DNA of 64,000 nt from Blastomussa wellsi (GCA_947652115.1 OX393568.1:1629353-1693352), one strand, 5' to 3'; shown: positions 22,611 through 34,173, numbered from the stretch's first letter. Notes: generated by a model not told the origin, from the letters alone. Numbers and translations: made by a program.

Positions 22611-24244
22611 TTATTCGGCGTCCTTTGCATCTCCGAGTTTTTTGGCGCATTCTCCAAAACGCACGAAACAGCACAGTTTCTCCTCGCATGTCTCGCTACC
22701 CAGCAAGCAACACGGAATGATCGGCAGACATTTTTTCTAGAAGATTATTGTAGAATAATTAGAATAATATGACATGGAATATTATAGAACTGCAATTTAT
22801 TTAATATTTATTTACGTATATATGCCAGTGCCCCCATTTTGCTGTCGTGAAAAATAATGTCGGTGACTGGTCAAAACAGATCAGAATAACGGCTATGTGG
22901 AATGATTACATAATCAAGAGGAACCAATATAGGCGATATTCACTTGGACAACTTTGTGCATTAAAAATAAAAAAAATAGCTATAGTACACTGAGTCTGAA
23001 GGCCAAAAAATTTAAAATTCCAAAACTTGACCAACTTATATTTTAACTCAGTTAGTCAGTCAGTCAGTCTATGAGTCAGTCAGTCATTCAGTCAGCTGGT
23101 CTGTCGGTTAGTCGAGTCGGTCAGTGCACTATTTGCTTAAAGTGGATTGGCGCCAACTGTTCAGAAAGTGCAGCTATAGAACAATACTCACCACAGGACC
23201 AGGTAGATGATGCAGACGCACACCTGCCGCGTGCAAGCAAATGCCAGTTTTCTTGATGCAGTTCAAATGCTCACAAGCATCGTCTCCAGCTTTTTTGTGA
23301 CATATAACCGCCCCAACTATACAAAATTTCTGTGTAGAAATATCAGTCAATTAAAGGGACCTAGTCAGCCATACCATCGAAATTCAGGAAATTGTATGGT
23401 GAAGCAAAATCGGTTATTGGACTTCTGGTTCCAGTTATATGTTCCTGGAAGTACTTGAAATAAATTTAATTACCTTAAGCAAGTTTATCAGTGGTCTCTT
23501 TCGTTTCGACTCGATCCGCGTCAAATATAATACTTAAACTTTCGCAAGTAAATGGGGGTACCTAGTTTTCAGTTTAACTACTAATTTTTCGGCCAATTGT
23601 CAGTTAACTACTGATTTTAGTTAATTATTAACTTTCATTTCCTCACAGCGAAAATAGTGTTCAGGTTAATTCTCTGCTTAAGTCATCGCTTAAGTACAGA
23701 AACTGCTCTTGTAGAATTAATTGCGAAGAAGATATCAAATGGAATATAATAATAGTTGTTTTCTTATTGTTTCAGGAGATGGCTCTAGAATTTGAACAAA
23801 AAAGTGGCACATATTTTTTTTTTCCTATTTTCAATCCTCTTCCATCCTCGCCATCAGTAACAACAGACATCAGTAAATGATTTCACTTCAGTAATATTAG
23901 GTAACAAAACTAAATCATTATTTTTGGTTTTCCTTTCAGTTTGAGCTAAAACAAATTTTAGCTTTTTAAACTGTAAATAAAACGGCGTGACAATGCCCCC
24001 TTAAAAGAGTACTTACAACTGCTGGTGGAATTCCAGTAGGCAAACCACTTGGTCGGAAACTAGGTGCGAAGCTTGGTTTACCACTCGGGAAGTCGCTTAA
24101 CGTGACATAACTGCGAACCTTCCTCGCCATTTCACGATCCTCAAGCTCGAGATAATGCAAGATGGCTTGGGGATGATATTCTATCGTCTCTTCGGAATAC
24201 ACGGCCACTGCCGCGAAAAACAGCAAAGCTATCAATACCTTCAT
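22611..24244 (-). CDS. Small secreted cysteine-rich protein, paralogue A
   Basis: Minus-strand exons: 24244-24017, 23329-23192 and 22736-22611. All introns are phase 0, giving 163 residues. Exon 1 carries a signal peptide (MKVLIALLFFAAVAVYS) and a Cys-free acidic then Pro/Ser-rich propeptide-like stretch (LELEDREMARKVR, PSFAPSFRPSG). Exon 2 holds Cys in the pattern C-x6-C-x8-C-x4-C-x6-C. Exon 3 holds C-x5-CC-x6-C-x4-CC-x6-C and ends with a GDAKD-type tail. Both Cys exons start with Lys. The same architecture, spacing and tail appear in the plus-strand gene at 28903-30321, which is strong evidence that both are real genes. The function is not recognised. Secreted disulfide-rich peptides of this size include antimicrobial, structural and toxin-like proteins, and nothing here decides between them. 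Confidence 0.88.
23047..23098. repeat. (CAGT)n microsatellite
   Basis: Imperfect tandem CAGT/TCAG units in intron 2 of paralogue A. Confidence 0.9.
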
Positions 24245-24311
24245 GATGACGCTTCTTAACTATCTGAAGTGTGCCTTAAAAACACGTTGTGCAAAGAAAT
24301 ACCCGCACCCG

Positions 24312-24319
24312 TTTATATA
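24312..24319 (-). promoter_or_regulatory. TATA box of cysteine-rich paralogue A
   Basis: TATATAAA on the minus strand, about 70 bp upstream of the ATG at 24244. The paralogue has TATATAAG at nearly the same distance. Confidence 0.8.
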
Positions 24320-27300
24320 GAACATGAGGCGCGCTGGGGGTACGCATTGCGCACGCCCCGTGAACCAACCGAGACAAAAGTTCCCATGGCGTGTTTAAAC
24401 AGCTTTAAAGTTACTTTACCCACAGGTTGTGCCTGTTTATGGACCAACCGAAAATAGACTGAACTATTATAAAATTAAAAACATAAAGTCAACATGTTAT
24501 CACCGCAAACATTTTTTTTTTGTTCTCCTCGCACAAAGCTTTGTGTTTTGTTTTTGCTTTTGCAATTAATATTTCCTGAAAAATTAAGAAATCTTTGTCA
24601 AGCCACTCGACATTGAGCAAAAATGAGAAATTTTCTTATCTTATCTTATTTACTTCTCAAGTGAAATACAATTTTCGCCTGAAAATGAGCTCGTGGAACT
24701 TTTTCCGCACTAATATACTCGAGCTCGCATTTGTCGCAATTCGCGTCCAAATTTCGTACCTCTAAAGGGGTGAGGGGTGAATGAGTTTTCTGGTTTACTT
24801 TCTCAATCGTATGTGCCGCGCCAAAAAAGATGATATTTTATATTACTTCGCTCTGAACGAGCATAAATTTTGATTTTTCTTTTTGATTGCCCGTTGGAAT
24901 AGAGTACACTTTGAGCCCTCTAGTTCTAGAAAAAAAATACCTTTCACAAATAATATATTTAATATTACTGTAATTCACGAGAAGGTGAAGCCTTCTAAAG
25001 AGAATATAAGGGATTGGTCCATGCTTTAATCTTCACATGGTACAATTAATAACCCAAGGCAAATTAATTTCAAGGATAGCGCACTTAAAACACTTAACCC
25101 TAAAAAGGTCTGCGAGGTTTTTTTGTCATGATCGTCTCAGTCATAACCACTCTTTAACCCCCCTTTAAATGGGGACTCTTAGTCAGCTTCACTTTCAAAA
25201 GTCAAAAGCTGAAAGACAGTTATATTTAGTAGAAAACTACAAATAATGGCCTCGGTTAATTTGTTGCAAATGACTATAATAGACCACTAAAGTTTATGGA
25301 GTGGTATTTCCTTGAGTTTTCGTAGCCATGAGATATTTCTGGCAAATTAATAGAAAGGCTGGAAGGCGTTTTCATACTCTGCCCTTGTGTCTTGGATAAA
25401 TCGCTAAAAACTAAAAACTTCGCTCTCTCTTGAATAATTCAGGAATATCTTCATCTGGGTGTTCTAGTCGTATCTCGCGAAGAACAACAACTTCAGTGTT
25501 TGTCTTTAAGTACAAGTTGGGGTAGTGTCCCCCGCAAATAGTTGAGAAGCTAGTCGAGGCGGGGCAAGACAAATACATGAACAACTCAAATAAGTAACTT
25601 AAAGAAACAATTTAAACCTTAATGGACAAAGCTACCACATGATATTTTTATACCGAATATAATTTGCATAAATCTCCCAGTGACAGTGCCTCTTTAGTGT
25701 ATTTAATTTGGTAAAACTTTTATTTTCAGTTTTTTGTACTCTAAAAATAACTTTCTAAATTACAAAAATGAAACACTTTTTTTTAAAGTGATGTTAAAAC
25801 ATCCTGTGACATAACCCCTTTCAACTTACGATATCTTCTCCTCCAAAATGCTAACACACAGAACAAATCGCCCACACAGTTGTTAAGCAAATGTTCTACA
25901 GCTGTTCAAATTTTTAATTTGCTAGATTCTTTAGGTATTTATTAATATTTAACATGGAATTTTTATTCCAACGGCACTATTTTTTTTAACTAACCAAGTA
26001 AATATCCGTTTAGGAGTGTATTGATTTTCTTTTAAGTGAAAATTAGCCAAAGCTGGTGAAACTCTTCTAAAGGTAAAAATAAAAAAAAAATGATAAATAA
26101 AAATAAAAATAAAGTTTTTCTTTTATTTTCTCTTCGATCACTGACTTCCGAAAACCGTTGGCATACAATGAATTTTCGATTAGAAAGTTTTGATTTCCCT
26201 TTCTATCTTAATTTTCATTTCCTTGTTTAAAAGCACAAAGGAACACAAAGGCTAGCGGTTTGTTTAAAGATAAGTAAACATCATAAACGTGCCTACCCAT
26301 TTTCCCTAGGCTCATTTCTTGAAGCTGGCCAAAACGATTAATTTTCTAGCTCAGTTGAAGGTTTTTTTCAAAAGTTAAGGCAAATTATATCAAATATTAG
26401 GGAGCTGAAACAATCCAGCACGGCAACGCTGACGAGAACGTCGAGCGCTAAACAAAAGGTTAATTTAATGAACAGAACAAAAGCTCTTGCATGCGTTATA
26501 AATCTTCACTCATTTGTTTGGCGGATATTATGGAGGAGTTTACTACTGACGGGCAATGAGGTCATGTGAACAACGGGAGAGATATTATGTAAATAATGTT
26601 AGCAACAATTATAATAAAGAATCATTTTTAAAATGAACAATGGCTCGGTTAGTGAAAAGTTTAAACAGTTTTGAGAGTTTAACTTGCCGCCAGGTCAACT
26701 GAGGGTCCGAGCTAATTTCAAAGCTGGTTAAATTGTTGTTTTGCCACCCCTCCAAATAAAAATGTTTAATTTTTTTTTTCGCTTACAACAAATTATAAGT
26801 TCACTTTGCTTCCTCTACATATTTGGTCACAGTCTTATTTTCACAATTTTTAGATGTGTAGAAGCAACCTCTATCATTCTTTACTTCAGCAAATACAACA
26901 ACAACTATTTAATTTTTGAAAAGAGAGTTGGCACTCTTAGCTTAACTGGGCACAAAGGACATCAAAGCCTGACAGTTTTGTTTAAGAAAAGCTATAACAT
27001 TTAGCGTGGCGTTTCCCTCGTCTCACGCATTGAAGCTACAAAAAATTAATTTAATACTGGTTGGACTTAAAGTCTTTTCAAAAGCTAAGATAATTATGAG
27101 ATATTATGGAAAACGAGCGAAATATAAGCAAACAAGGTAACAAAGAACCCCCTAGCTAGTGAAGCAGATCTGTTATTCAAAATCAAAGTTCAAATAGTTT
27201 TGAGAGTTTCACTTGCCGTTCGGTCAAGGATCTCAGCAAATTTCACAACTCGCATTTTTTCCGAATACTTTACAGAAATACATTCTTTTTCCTGAAAATT

Positions 27301-28840
27301 ATAAGATTCAAGAGACAGTCTTTTATTTTCACTATTTTTTCATTAGATGTATATAGAAATTGGAGCAAAATTATGCACTTGCAATCTAATAGGGTGAAAA
27401 TTTTTGTGGCAACTAAAAGAGTAGAATGCCGGAAATACGTGCATGCAACAGGCCGTCAAAATCAAATATTAAAGTATTATAACTTTTCATTTCTTGTTTA
27501 GTATTTTCACCCCTAGCTCGCTGAGAATAGACAAGAAAAAAGCCGTCTACCGGTTTGCTTGCAGATAACCAAATGACACAATAGTCTTTCCATCACAACG
27601 AGTTTTGCAGCTGGTTAAAAATTTCATTTGCTACTCATAGGTTCTAATATCAAGATGACATACGTTGTAGAATATTTCTTCATCCGGCTGTATAACTTTA
27701 TGTCGACTTGTTAATTCCAATACAAACGCAAATCTTTACAAAGGCAAAGTCTGCGTAGAGCCCAGTGGCCCATACCGCCGGAGCTTATCCCGGTATCCCT
27801 AACATGAAGCGACTGGAAGTTTTTCTACTGCCCCCTGGATGGGATGCTAGTCCATCACAGGGTTACCCCCCAGCAGTATTTTGCCGGTACCCATTTAATA
27901 TACACCTGGGTGAAGAGAGGCACTGTGAGAGTGAAGTGTCTTGCCCAAGAACACAACGCAGTGCACCAGCCAGGGCTCGAACCCGGACCGTCCGATCCGA
28001 AGTCCAGCACATTCAACCATTAGGCCACCGCGCTTCCCACAATCTTTACAAAACTACTATAAAATTCACGAACCTATAAAGAACCATTGAGCGCGGTCAT
28101 GAGCTTAAGACAGAGGTGGGCAATAATTTACTTAGATTAAGAAAATACCGTTGCTTTTCCGTTAACTTTTACGGGGTGTTAAGATCTTTCGGAAGAGTAA
28201 AATTCACCTTAACTTGTAATGCTGTTATCAATTAATTTTTGAAATAGAAAGTGTAAAATAAAGCCGGTTTTAGACACGCTTCATATCTGTCTAAGTATGT
28301 TGAAATATCATATACTCACAACTAAACACGTGCACTTCACGGTTTCAGCAGTGATTTTTTTTAAAAATAAACTACTTCAAATTTCGAGTTGTTGTTGTGT
28401 TTGGTCAAATATCTCAAGGGTCTGAAATAGTACAAATTACTCAATAAAAGATTTACAACAAATATTTGTTTACTCCCTTTTGTTCAAAACCCATCACTGC
28501 TGTGACTTTAAAGGAAAACAACTCTGCAAGTTTTAAAATTATTTATTCCCCTTACAGTGGAAAATAAACATAAGAGATTTCCAAACTGGCAGGGTCAAAA
28601 ACGTCGATTGTTTTAGCAGGGTTCTTTGTTACCATGTTTATCTCGCATTTGGTTTTCAAAAGAATTTAATATCAGCAGAGATAAGGTGTTTTTCCACGTC
28701 TTCAACACCTGTGCAAATGCCTTTGTCCCACCACCGGTGTCTTTTGTTCATAATCACTCACTCGATTTCAGTTTTTACGCTGCAAAGGCAAAGCTGTCTA
28801 AATACCAATTTGCTTTCAACCTTTCTTTTCTACCAAGCCG
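24320..28840. other. Intergenic region between the divergent cysteine-rich pair
   Basis: About 4.5 kb of AT-rich sequence between the two TATA boxes. Apart from a tRNA-derived SINE at 27752-28038, no gene, exon chain or structured repeat was recognised. Open frames near 26741-27004 and 28626-28895 show no family features. Confidence 0.6.
27752..28038 (-). mobile_element. tRNA-derived SINE with conserved core
   Basis: On the minus strand the tRNA-like head (28038 down to about 27967) has an A-box-like GGCCTAATGGTTGAATG and a B box GGTTCGAGCCC. The body contains motifs on the plus strand such as CTGGATGGGATGCTAGTCC, GAGAGGCACTGTGAGAG and GTCTTGCCCAAGAACAC. These resemble the deeply conserved metazoan SINE core reported in corals and molluscs; the family name is from memory and unverified. 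The 3' end near 27752 is approximate. Confidence 0.8.
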
Positions 28841-28841
28841 C

Positions 28842-28849
28842 TATATAAG
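28842..28849 (+). promoter_or_regulatory. TATA box of cysteine-rich paralogue B
   Basis: TATATAAG, 61 bp before the ATG at 28903. The spacing matches that of paralogue A and sets the expected transcription start near 28872. Confidence 0.8.
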
Positions 28850-28902
28850 AGGCATTGGTTTTCTCCAAATTACAGTGTCGACTGCACAATCTTGAAGCCA
28901 CA

Positions 28903-30321
28903 ATGAAGACCGTCGCAGCTCTTCTATTCCTCGCCTTAACAGCTTACGTGTCCGCCAATGAAATGGCGTTCCACAGAGCCGTGTTTGATTTCTTAGACGA
29001 GCAACATGATGAAAGAATGGCTCAGGTTCTGAGGGACAACGGCTTGCCAGAAGATACTTTGGTTTCCAGCGATAAACCAGAACCACCAGATTTCGTGGTA
29101 AGTTGCAAGACCCTTTAGTAAACGATGTGCTCAATTGTAAGTGAGTCATGTAGGAAGACCTAGCCAATCAGAGTCAAATGTTACTTTGTTGACTTGGCCA
29201 CTTGGGTACCGAGCCTACGCTATGTTTATCTCTACGTATGGAGTGTAACCGGTAATGACCTTAACCTGGTCCATTCAACCCTCGGATGTTGCCCAGCAAT
29301 CAGAGTGAGAATAAAGTTCTGAGAGAACAGGGCAGTTTAAACCATATTCGTTGTTGATGTTGTTGTTGGAACGTTCAGAATCGTTTAATTAGTTCGCGTT
29401 AAAAACAATTTATTCGTTGGATCAGGGGTAGCAATTTTTCCGCGCAATTATTGTTGCTTTTTAATGGATTTCAAATAGATGTTATTTCATAGTACTCTGC
29501 CCTCTTCAAAACCCTACCCCCTCCCTTTATGATAATTTCACAAGACATTGAATAGTACCATTAATCACCTTTATAAATGTTATGAAAGCTTTAGTTCTGC
29601 CCAACTGATGAGTGAACATGGTCTTTTCTACAGAAACCTTGCATTCTTAAAGGAAAGTTATGCTGGAAAATCGCTGGCCATGATGCCTGTAAAAAGCTCG
29701 CTTGCATTGACAACTTCTTCAAGTGCGTTATTGCAAACCACCCTACTCCTCTTCCTTCACTTTCTCCCATACAGGTAAGCACACATAGAAGTAACACAGG
29801 TAAAGTAAAGCTACCGAGAGGGATTGCTTGAAACCCGACGAAAGTCTTGAAGGCATACCCTGTCTAGAACGGTCCCAGTCCCTGATTAGGACAGACTCGA
29901 TCGCTTGAAACAAATATGGGCCAAGGGTGTACTTGCGGTAAAAATAACATCAAAACACAAGCAAACAGAGTAAAACTTATTAAAATCAGACAAATACAAA
30001 CACGGGAAAGGGGTCGTTTAATATCAATGCCGATTCTATAGCAAAGCTTCTCGGCTACTGCATCCAGGTTACATGAGGTAGAACGAGTTAATTACACGCT
30101 ATGGACAAAATAGCATATATTTTAAACATTTGCTACCAATTCGTTATCCCTCTCCAGAACCTTTACCATCGATACTAATTATATCTGTGGTTTTCCTCTT
30201 GCAGAAAGGTTGCGTCGCTCTGCTTTATCTGTGCAGAAAGAAAAGCCCGAGCTGTGCTGGTGAAATGTGCTGCTTTGTTCGCATCAAGAGGTGCTTCGCT
30301 TTAGGAGGCGATAAAGAGTGA
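28903..30321 (+). CDS. Small secreted cysteine-rich protein, paralogue B
   Basis: Exons: 28903-29097, 29634-29774 and 30205-30321. Both introns are phase 0, giving 150 residues. Residues 1-18 are a signal peptide (MKTVAALLFLALTAYVSA). Residues 19-65 are acidic and Cys-free (FLDEQHDERMAQVLRDNGL), alignable with the propeptide of paralogue A. Exon 2 (47 residues) has C-x6-C-x8-C-x4-C-x6-C (KPC ... GHDACKKLACI) and a Pro-rich end. Exon 3 (38 residues) has C-x6-C-x6-C-x4-CC-x6-C (SPSCAGEMCCFVR) and ends GGDKE. The two Cys exons look like copies of one module, each starting with Lys on a phase 0 border. An in-frame ATG at 28855 exists, but the signal peptide and TATA position favour 28903. Total Cys is 11, an odd number. 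Secretion is likely; the function is unknown. Confidence 0.9.
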
Positions 30322-30456
30322 AACCGCAGAAGAATGTTACAATGTTTCCATGGCAACATATAGTAAAATATCGATCAAGATGACATGCAATCAGGCTCAT
30401 TTTTTTCTTCATATCATATATATAAAAGTATTCACGCAGGCAGTGGTATTGTAATC

Positions 30457-30462
30457 AATAAA
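30457..30462 (+). terminator. Poly(A) signal of cysteine-rich paralogue B
   Basis: AATAAA about 135 bp after the stop at 30321, followed by a GT-rich stretch. Confidence 0.75.
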
Positions 30463-30539
30463 AAGTGAAAACGCATGACTTTTCTTGTGTGATTCAAATT
30501 TTTTCTTAGATGGACGTGGTCACTACGCGAAAAGCCAAA

Positions 30540-30860
30540 TATTCGGGCCAGAATTAACTCGAATACGAGTCGGCACACGCCTCGTATACTGTAATTTTCC
30601 GACGTATTCTAGTACGCCTGATTCGAAATACACCTGGGATATCCTATTAGAATCCGGCCTGTTTTTCCGTTTTCAAATTGAACACTCTGGGTGTGCATCA
30701 CGTATTCAATATTGAATACTCGTGAATACTCCAGGGGCACTTCACGTATTCAAATCGAATACTCTCGAATACTCCAGGTGTACTTCACGTATAGCGTACG
30801 CCTTGAATACTCTAGGATACTCTAGGATTCTATGGCATCCCACTGACATATTCGAGGCTA
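30540..30860. repeat. Imperfect GAATACTC-rich repeat tract
   Basis: Repeated words such as CGAATACTC, GAATACTCCAGG and CTTCACGTATTC recur on both strands, with several local inversions. The open frames here follow the repeat and are not taken as genes. Confidence 0.65.
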
Positions 30861-30915
30861 GAATACTTTTCATTTGGCGCAGGATGATCCAATTGATCCA
30901 TTTCTGCTCTCAATA

Positions 30916-31190
30916 CAGGGGCACCCAACGAGTCTGTTCCTCACTTTATCTGTTCCCCAGCGCAAATGTTGCTGGCTGGCAAAATGGTTCAGAATATGTT
31001 TTCTCATGGGAATTGTCACTGAAAAAATTCTACTTTTGCGCCGGCTGTTTGAAACTCGGAAGGGCGACTGAAGAAACTGCTAGACGAAGGCTTGAATTGA
31101 ATCGCGTTGACGATAGTGGATTTCAACGGTTTCAAGCGCCGATTTGTCAAGCCGATTTACAATTTCGTTTTCACAGTGATAAAAATTTTA
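30916..31190. mobile_element. Truncated copy of the CAGGGGCACCCAACGA element
   Basis: It begins with CAGGGGCACCCAACGA and continues GTCTGTTCCTCACTTTATC. This matches, in reverse orientation, the right end of the complete element at 60969-61367. The opposite terminus was not found. hAT-like by its CAGGGGC end. Confidence 0.65.
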
Positions 31191-31270
31191 CATCAACGCC
31201 ACTCAGTGTAAGGCAGAATAAGCAGTTCTAAAAAGACTGATGAATTTTGAAAAGAAGGATTTAAAAAAGA

Positions 31271-31343
31271 GGCACCGATGGGATTCGAACCCATGACCTC
31301 CTGTTTACTAGACAGGCGCTCTAACCAACTGAGCTACGGCGCC
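31271..31343 (-). tRNA. tRNA-Thr (AGT)
   Basis: A 73-nt cloverleaf on the minus strand with a complete acceptor stem, A box (TAGCTCAGTTGG), anticodon stem CCTGT/ACAGG with loop CTAGTAA (anticodon AGT), and B box GGTTCGAATCCC. A T run follows on the minus strand (pol III terminator). No intron. Confidence 0.95.
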
Positions 31344-31349
31344 CTGCCT

Positions 31350-32087
31350 GCGCTAGAAAGAAAATTAATTAAAATGTACTTTTTTGTTGTCAATAACGTG
31401 AATGAATTATCATGAAATTTAGCGTTATAATCGCGTTTACATGCATATTAAATATTATTTGAACAGATAAAATATTAATCCTTAGAGAATATCACGTCAT
31501 CTCTATTGGGAAAACAAATCAAGGTCTATCGGTAGCATGGTAAAATTCGTTATAAGCCAAACAAACTTTCCATTCTGCAAATTGTAAGACCAGGATAATG
31601 TTTACCGTCAAGTTATTCTCGTACAAGTCGAATATCATTTTAGGCTTGTCTTCACTTTAAAGATGTGCTTACTCGCTGTTATTGTTCACCCAGTATATAT
31701 GTATCCAATTGTAAGAATTTGCGAAGAGAAATCCAGCTTCCGTTATTCCATGGGTTTCCTTTTTACTTATTGGAAGCAAGGACATTTTTTTTGCCTTGAG
31801 ATTGAAGCAGAGCAATTCATGATCAAACCTCGATGAGATTTCAGAATCATACAATTCGTCGTTTTTTTGCGTGTGATTAGCGCGAAGAAATCAACATTGA
31901 AAACAACCGTAGTTTTAGCTGGGTAATAGTAGGGCGGGGTTATATCACTCCAGAGGAAGATTAGGCTCGTATTTCCGCCACTCTCTCGAGTCCAGCCTTC
32001 GTTCCCCCGGGGAGGAGCGCGGGCTCCGGTTCCCGAACAGCGGCTGGTGTCATTAATTCTTTGACCTGGTTATATAACATACCAGTT
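31350..32087. other. Gene-free stretch with a short GGCTCG...CGAACAGCGGCTGG repeat
   Basis: No coding signal was seen. About 31962-32045 is a compact copy of both ends of the repeat family found intact at 55969-56806: TTAGGCTCG on the left, GGGCTCCGGTTCCCGAACAG on the right. Confidence 0.5.
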
Positions 32088-32910
32088 ATATAACCATGGT
32101 TATTTTGGCCATAATTTGCGTATTATAACCATGGTTATTTCGCCCATAATTTGGTATTATAAAAATAGTCATCTTGGCCATAATTTGGGTATTATAACCA
32201 TGGTTATTTTGGCCATAATTTGGGTGTTATAACCATGGTTATTTTGGCGATAACTTGTGCATTATATCCATGGTTATTTTGGCCTTAATTTGGATATTGT
32301 AACCATGGTTATTTTGGCCATAATTTTGGTATTATAACCATGGTTATTTTGGCCATAATTTGGTATTATAACCATGGTTATTTCGGCCATAAGTTGGGTA
32401 TTATGACCATGGTTATTTCGGACATAATTTGGGTGTTATAACCATGGTTATTTTGGCGATAACTTGTGCATTATATCCATGGTTATTTTGGCCTTAATTT
32501 GGATATTGTAACCATGGTTATTTTGGCCATAATTTTGGTATTATAACCATGGTTATTTTGGCCATAATTTGGTATTATAACCATGGTTATTTCGGCCATA
32601 AGTTGGGTATTATAACCATGGTTATTTTGGTCATAAGTTGGGTATTATGACCATGGTTATTTCGGCCATAACTTGGGTATTATAACCATGGTTATTTTGG
32701 TCATAAGTTGGGTATTATGACCATGGTTATTTCGGCCATAAGTTGGGTATTATAACCATGGTTATTTCGGCCATAAGTTGGGTATTATAACCATGGTTAT
32801 TTTGGTCATAAGTTGGGTATTATGACCATGGTTATTTCGGACATAATTTGGTATTATAAAAATAGTCATCTTGGCCATAATTTGGGTATTATAACCATGG
32901 TTATTTTGTG
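32088..32910. repeat. Minisatellite, about 36-bp unit with perfect palindrome ATAACCATGGTTAT
   Basis: About 22 tandem units of roughly 34-37 bp. Each contains ATAACCATGGTTAT (or a near variant) followed by TTTTGGCCATAATTTGGGT. A block of about six units is itself duplicated with a 208-bp offset (TTTTGGCGATAACTTGTG recurs at about 32243 and 32451). The array ends directly at a tRNA-Pro pseudogene. Confidence 0.93.
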
Positions 32911-32911
32911 T

Positions 32912-32972
32912 GGCCTGTTGGTCTATTGGCATGATTCTCGTTTTGGTCCCGGGTTCAACTCCCGTACAGGCT
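32912..32972 (+). pseudogene. tRNA-Pro pseudogene (internal deletion)
   Basis: It matches the tRNA-Pro genes at 62032 and 63045 (GGCCTGTTGGTCTATTGGC, GGTCCCGGGTTCAACTCCCG, ACAGGC), but about ten bases of the anticodon loop and 3' stem are missing, so it cannot fold normally. Confidence 0.8.
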
Positions 32973-33302
32973 CCTATAAATTTCTTTTCAGATTGTTTTG
33001 CTTCTTCCTCTCCTTCTTTCTAGCAGTCATGGTAGTTTTATTAATTTGAAAGGATTTAAAGTTGCTCGCCTAGATTGTTTAGGAGCAACACTACAGCTGC
33101 ATCAGAATCACAATTTGTTTTGACTTGTGTTATATTGGCATCGAAGTTACCACACCGACGTTATGACGTCATAACGTGTTTTAGTTTTGTTCGTATTCAT
33201 CAAAGTTTGAACAAATTGAATGAGAGCGTTATCGATGGGATAACGTTTATGGGCCTGGTTAAAATACAGTAAAAAACATGCCTTCGACTTGGCTCAAAAC
33301 AT

Positions 33303-33370
33303 GCTTTCTGCAGGGCTCGAACCTGCGACCTTCCGCGTGCGAGGCGGACGTTACACGACGGAACTCGAGC
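33303..33370 (-). pseudogene. Degenerate tRNA-like sequence (Val-like)
   Basis: On the minus strand GTCCGCCTCGCACGCGGA resembles the anticodon arm of the tRNA-Val at 56890 with a changed anticodon, and GGTTCGAGCC is a good B box. The D arm is shortened and the acceptor stem does not pair. A tRNA pseudogene or SINE head. Confidence 0.55.
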
Positions 33371-34147
33371 TTTCCGGGAGTTTTGCGATACTGATTAAGT
33401 GAACATTGTACTTAAAAAGAAGGTAAAATTTGAAATGACAGCTCTATTACCACGTTTCCGCAAATGGCTGCAAACTTTACAATGGCAATTTTCCCACAAA
33501 AGTCATTTGAACGCGTGCGATTCTTTCTTTAACGACGGAATCTAATGGGCTGACGCCATTAAGCTTGCATATGCGCAAAAACATGAAGCAGTTCCCTTTA
33601 ATTTGTATCAGACCTTCAAAACGAAGTCATCATCATATCATCGTCGTTATCAGCATCATCATTACTAGCAATACTATTTGAACCTGACTGTCCTAGTCGA
33701 TGTCGTTTGTTTTTCTGAATTTTCTTTTAAACGAAAAAAGCAGTCCTTACAGCCACGGACATTATTCGCTTGTTTCACAATACTCACATCATGTTCTGCT
33801 AAATGAATTTTTTAGAATCGTTTGTGTATCCTACTAGTCAGAGTGTATTTATTGTCACGGTTTTCTTATTAATAAGAACTTGTACAGTAGAATGTAACCA
33901 TTTACTTCTCTGATCTTTGTAAAAATTCCTTCACCAGCCAGTGCCAATATAACGATATTATTGATGTAAATATGGGCAGCACGCAATGACCATGAATTAA
34001 CGCGGATATATTCCTACACTTCAAGCTTAACCATAGCAACTAGTAAACTGGTAAAGTTTGTAGCCAACGGGAAATTCTGGAGTAAACATGTACAAGAAAT
34101 AAAAAAAAGTCTGCTTCACTATTATCCTCGTCCCTTTGAGACTCCGC

Positions 34148-34173
34148 ATAGCATGGCATGGCATGGCATGGCA
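34148..34173. repeat. (GGCAT)n microsatellite
   Basis: Five tandem GGCAT units. Confidence 0.9.

Noticed and set aside
27765..28079. Plus-strand open frame of 104 codons
   Set aside because: It lies in the tRNA-derived SINE, antisense to it.
30722..31231. Plus-strand open frame of 169 codons
   Set aside because: It covers the GAATACTC repeat tract and a truncated TIR element. No domain, no splice context.
32088..32910. Possible CRISPR-like repeat array
   Set aside because: Units are directly tandem without unique spacers, and the DNA is eukaryotic; it is a minisatellite.
33303..33370. Functional tRNA on the minus strand
   Set aside because: The B box and anticodon arm are good, but the D arm and acceptor stem are broken.
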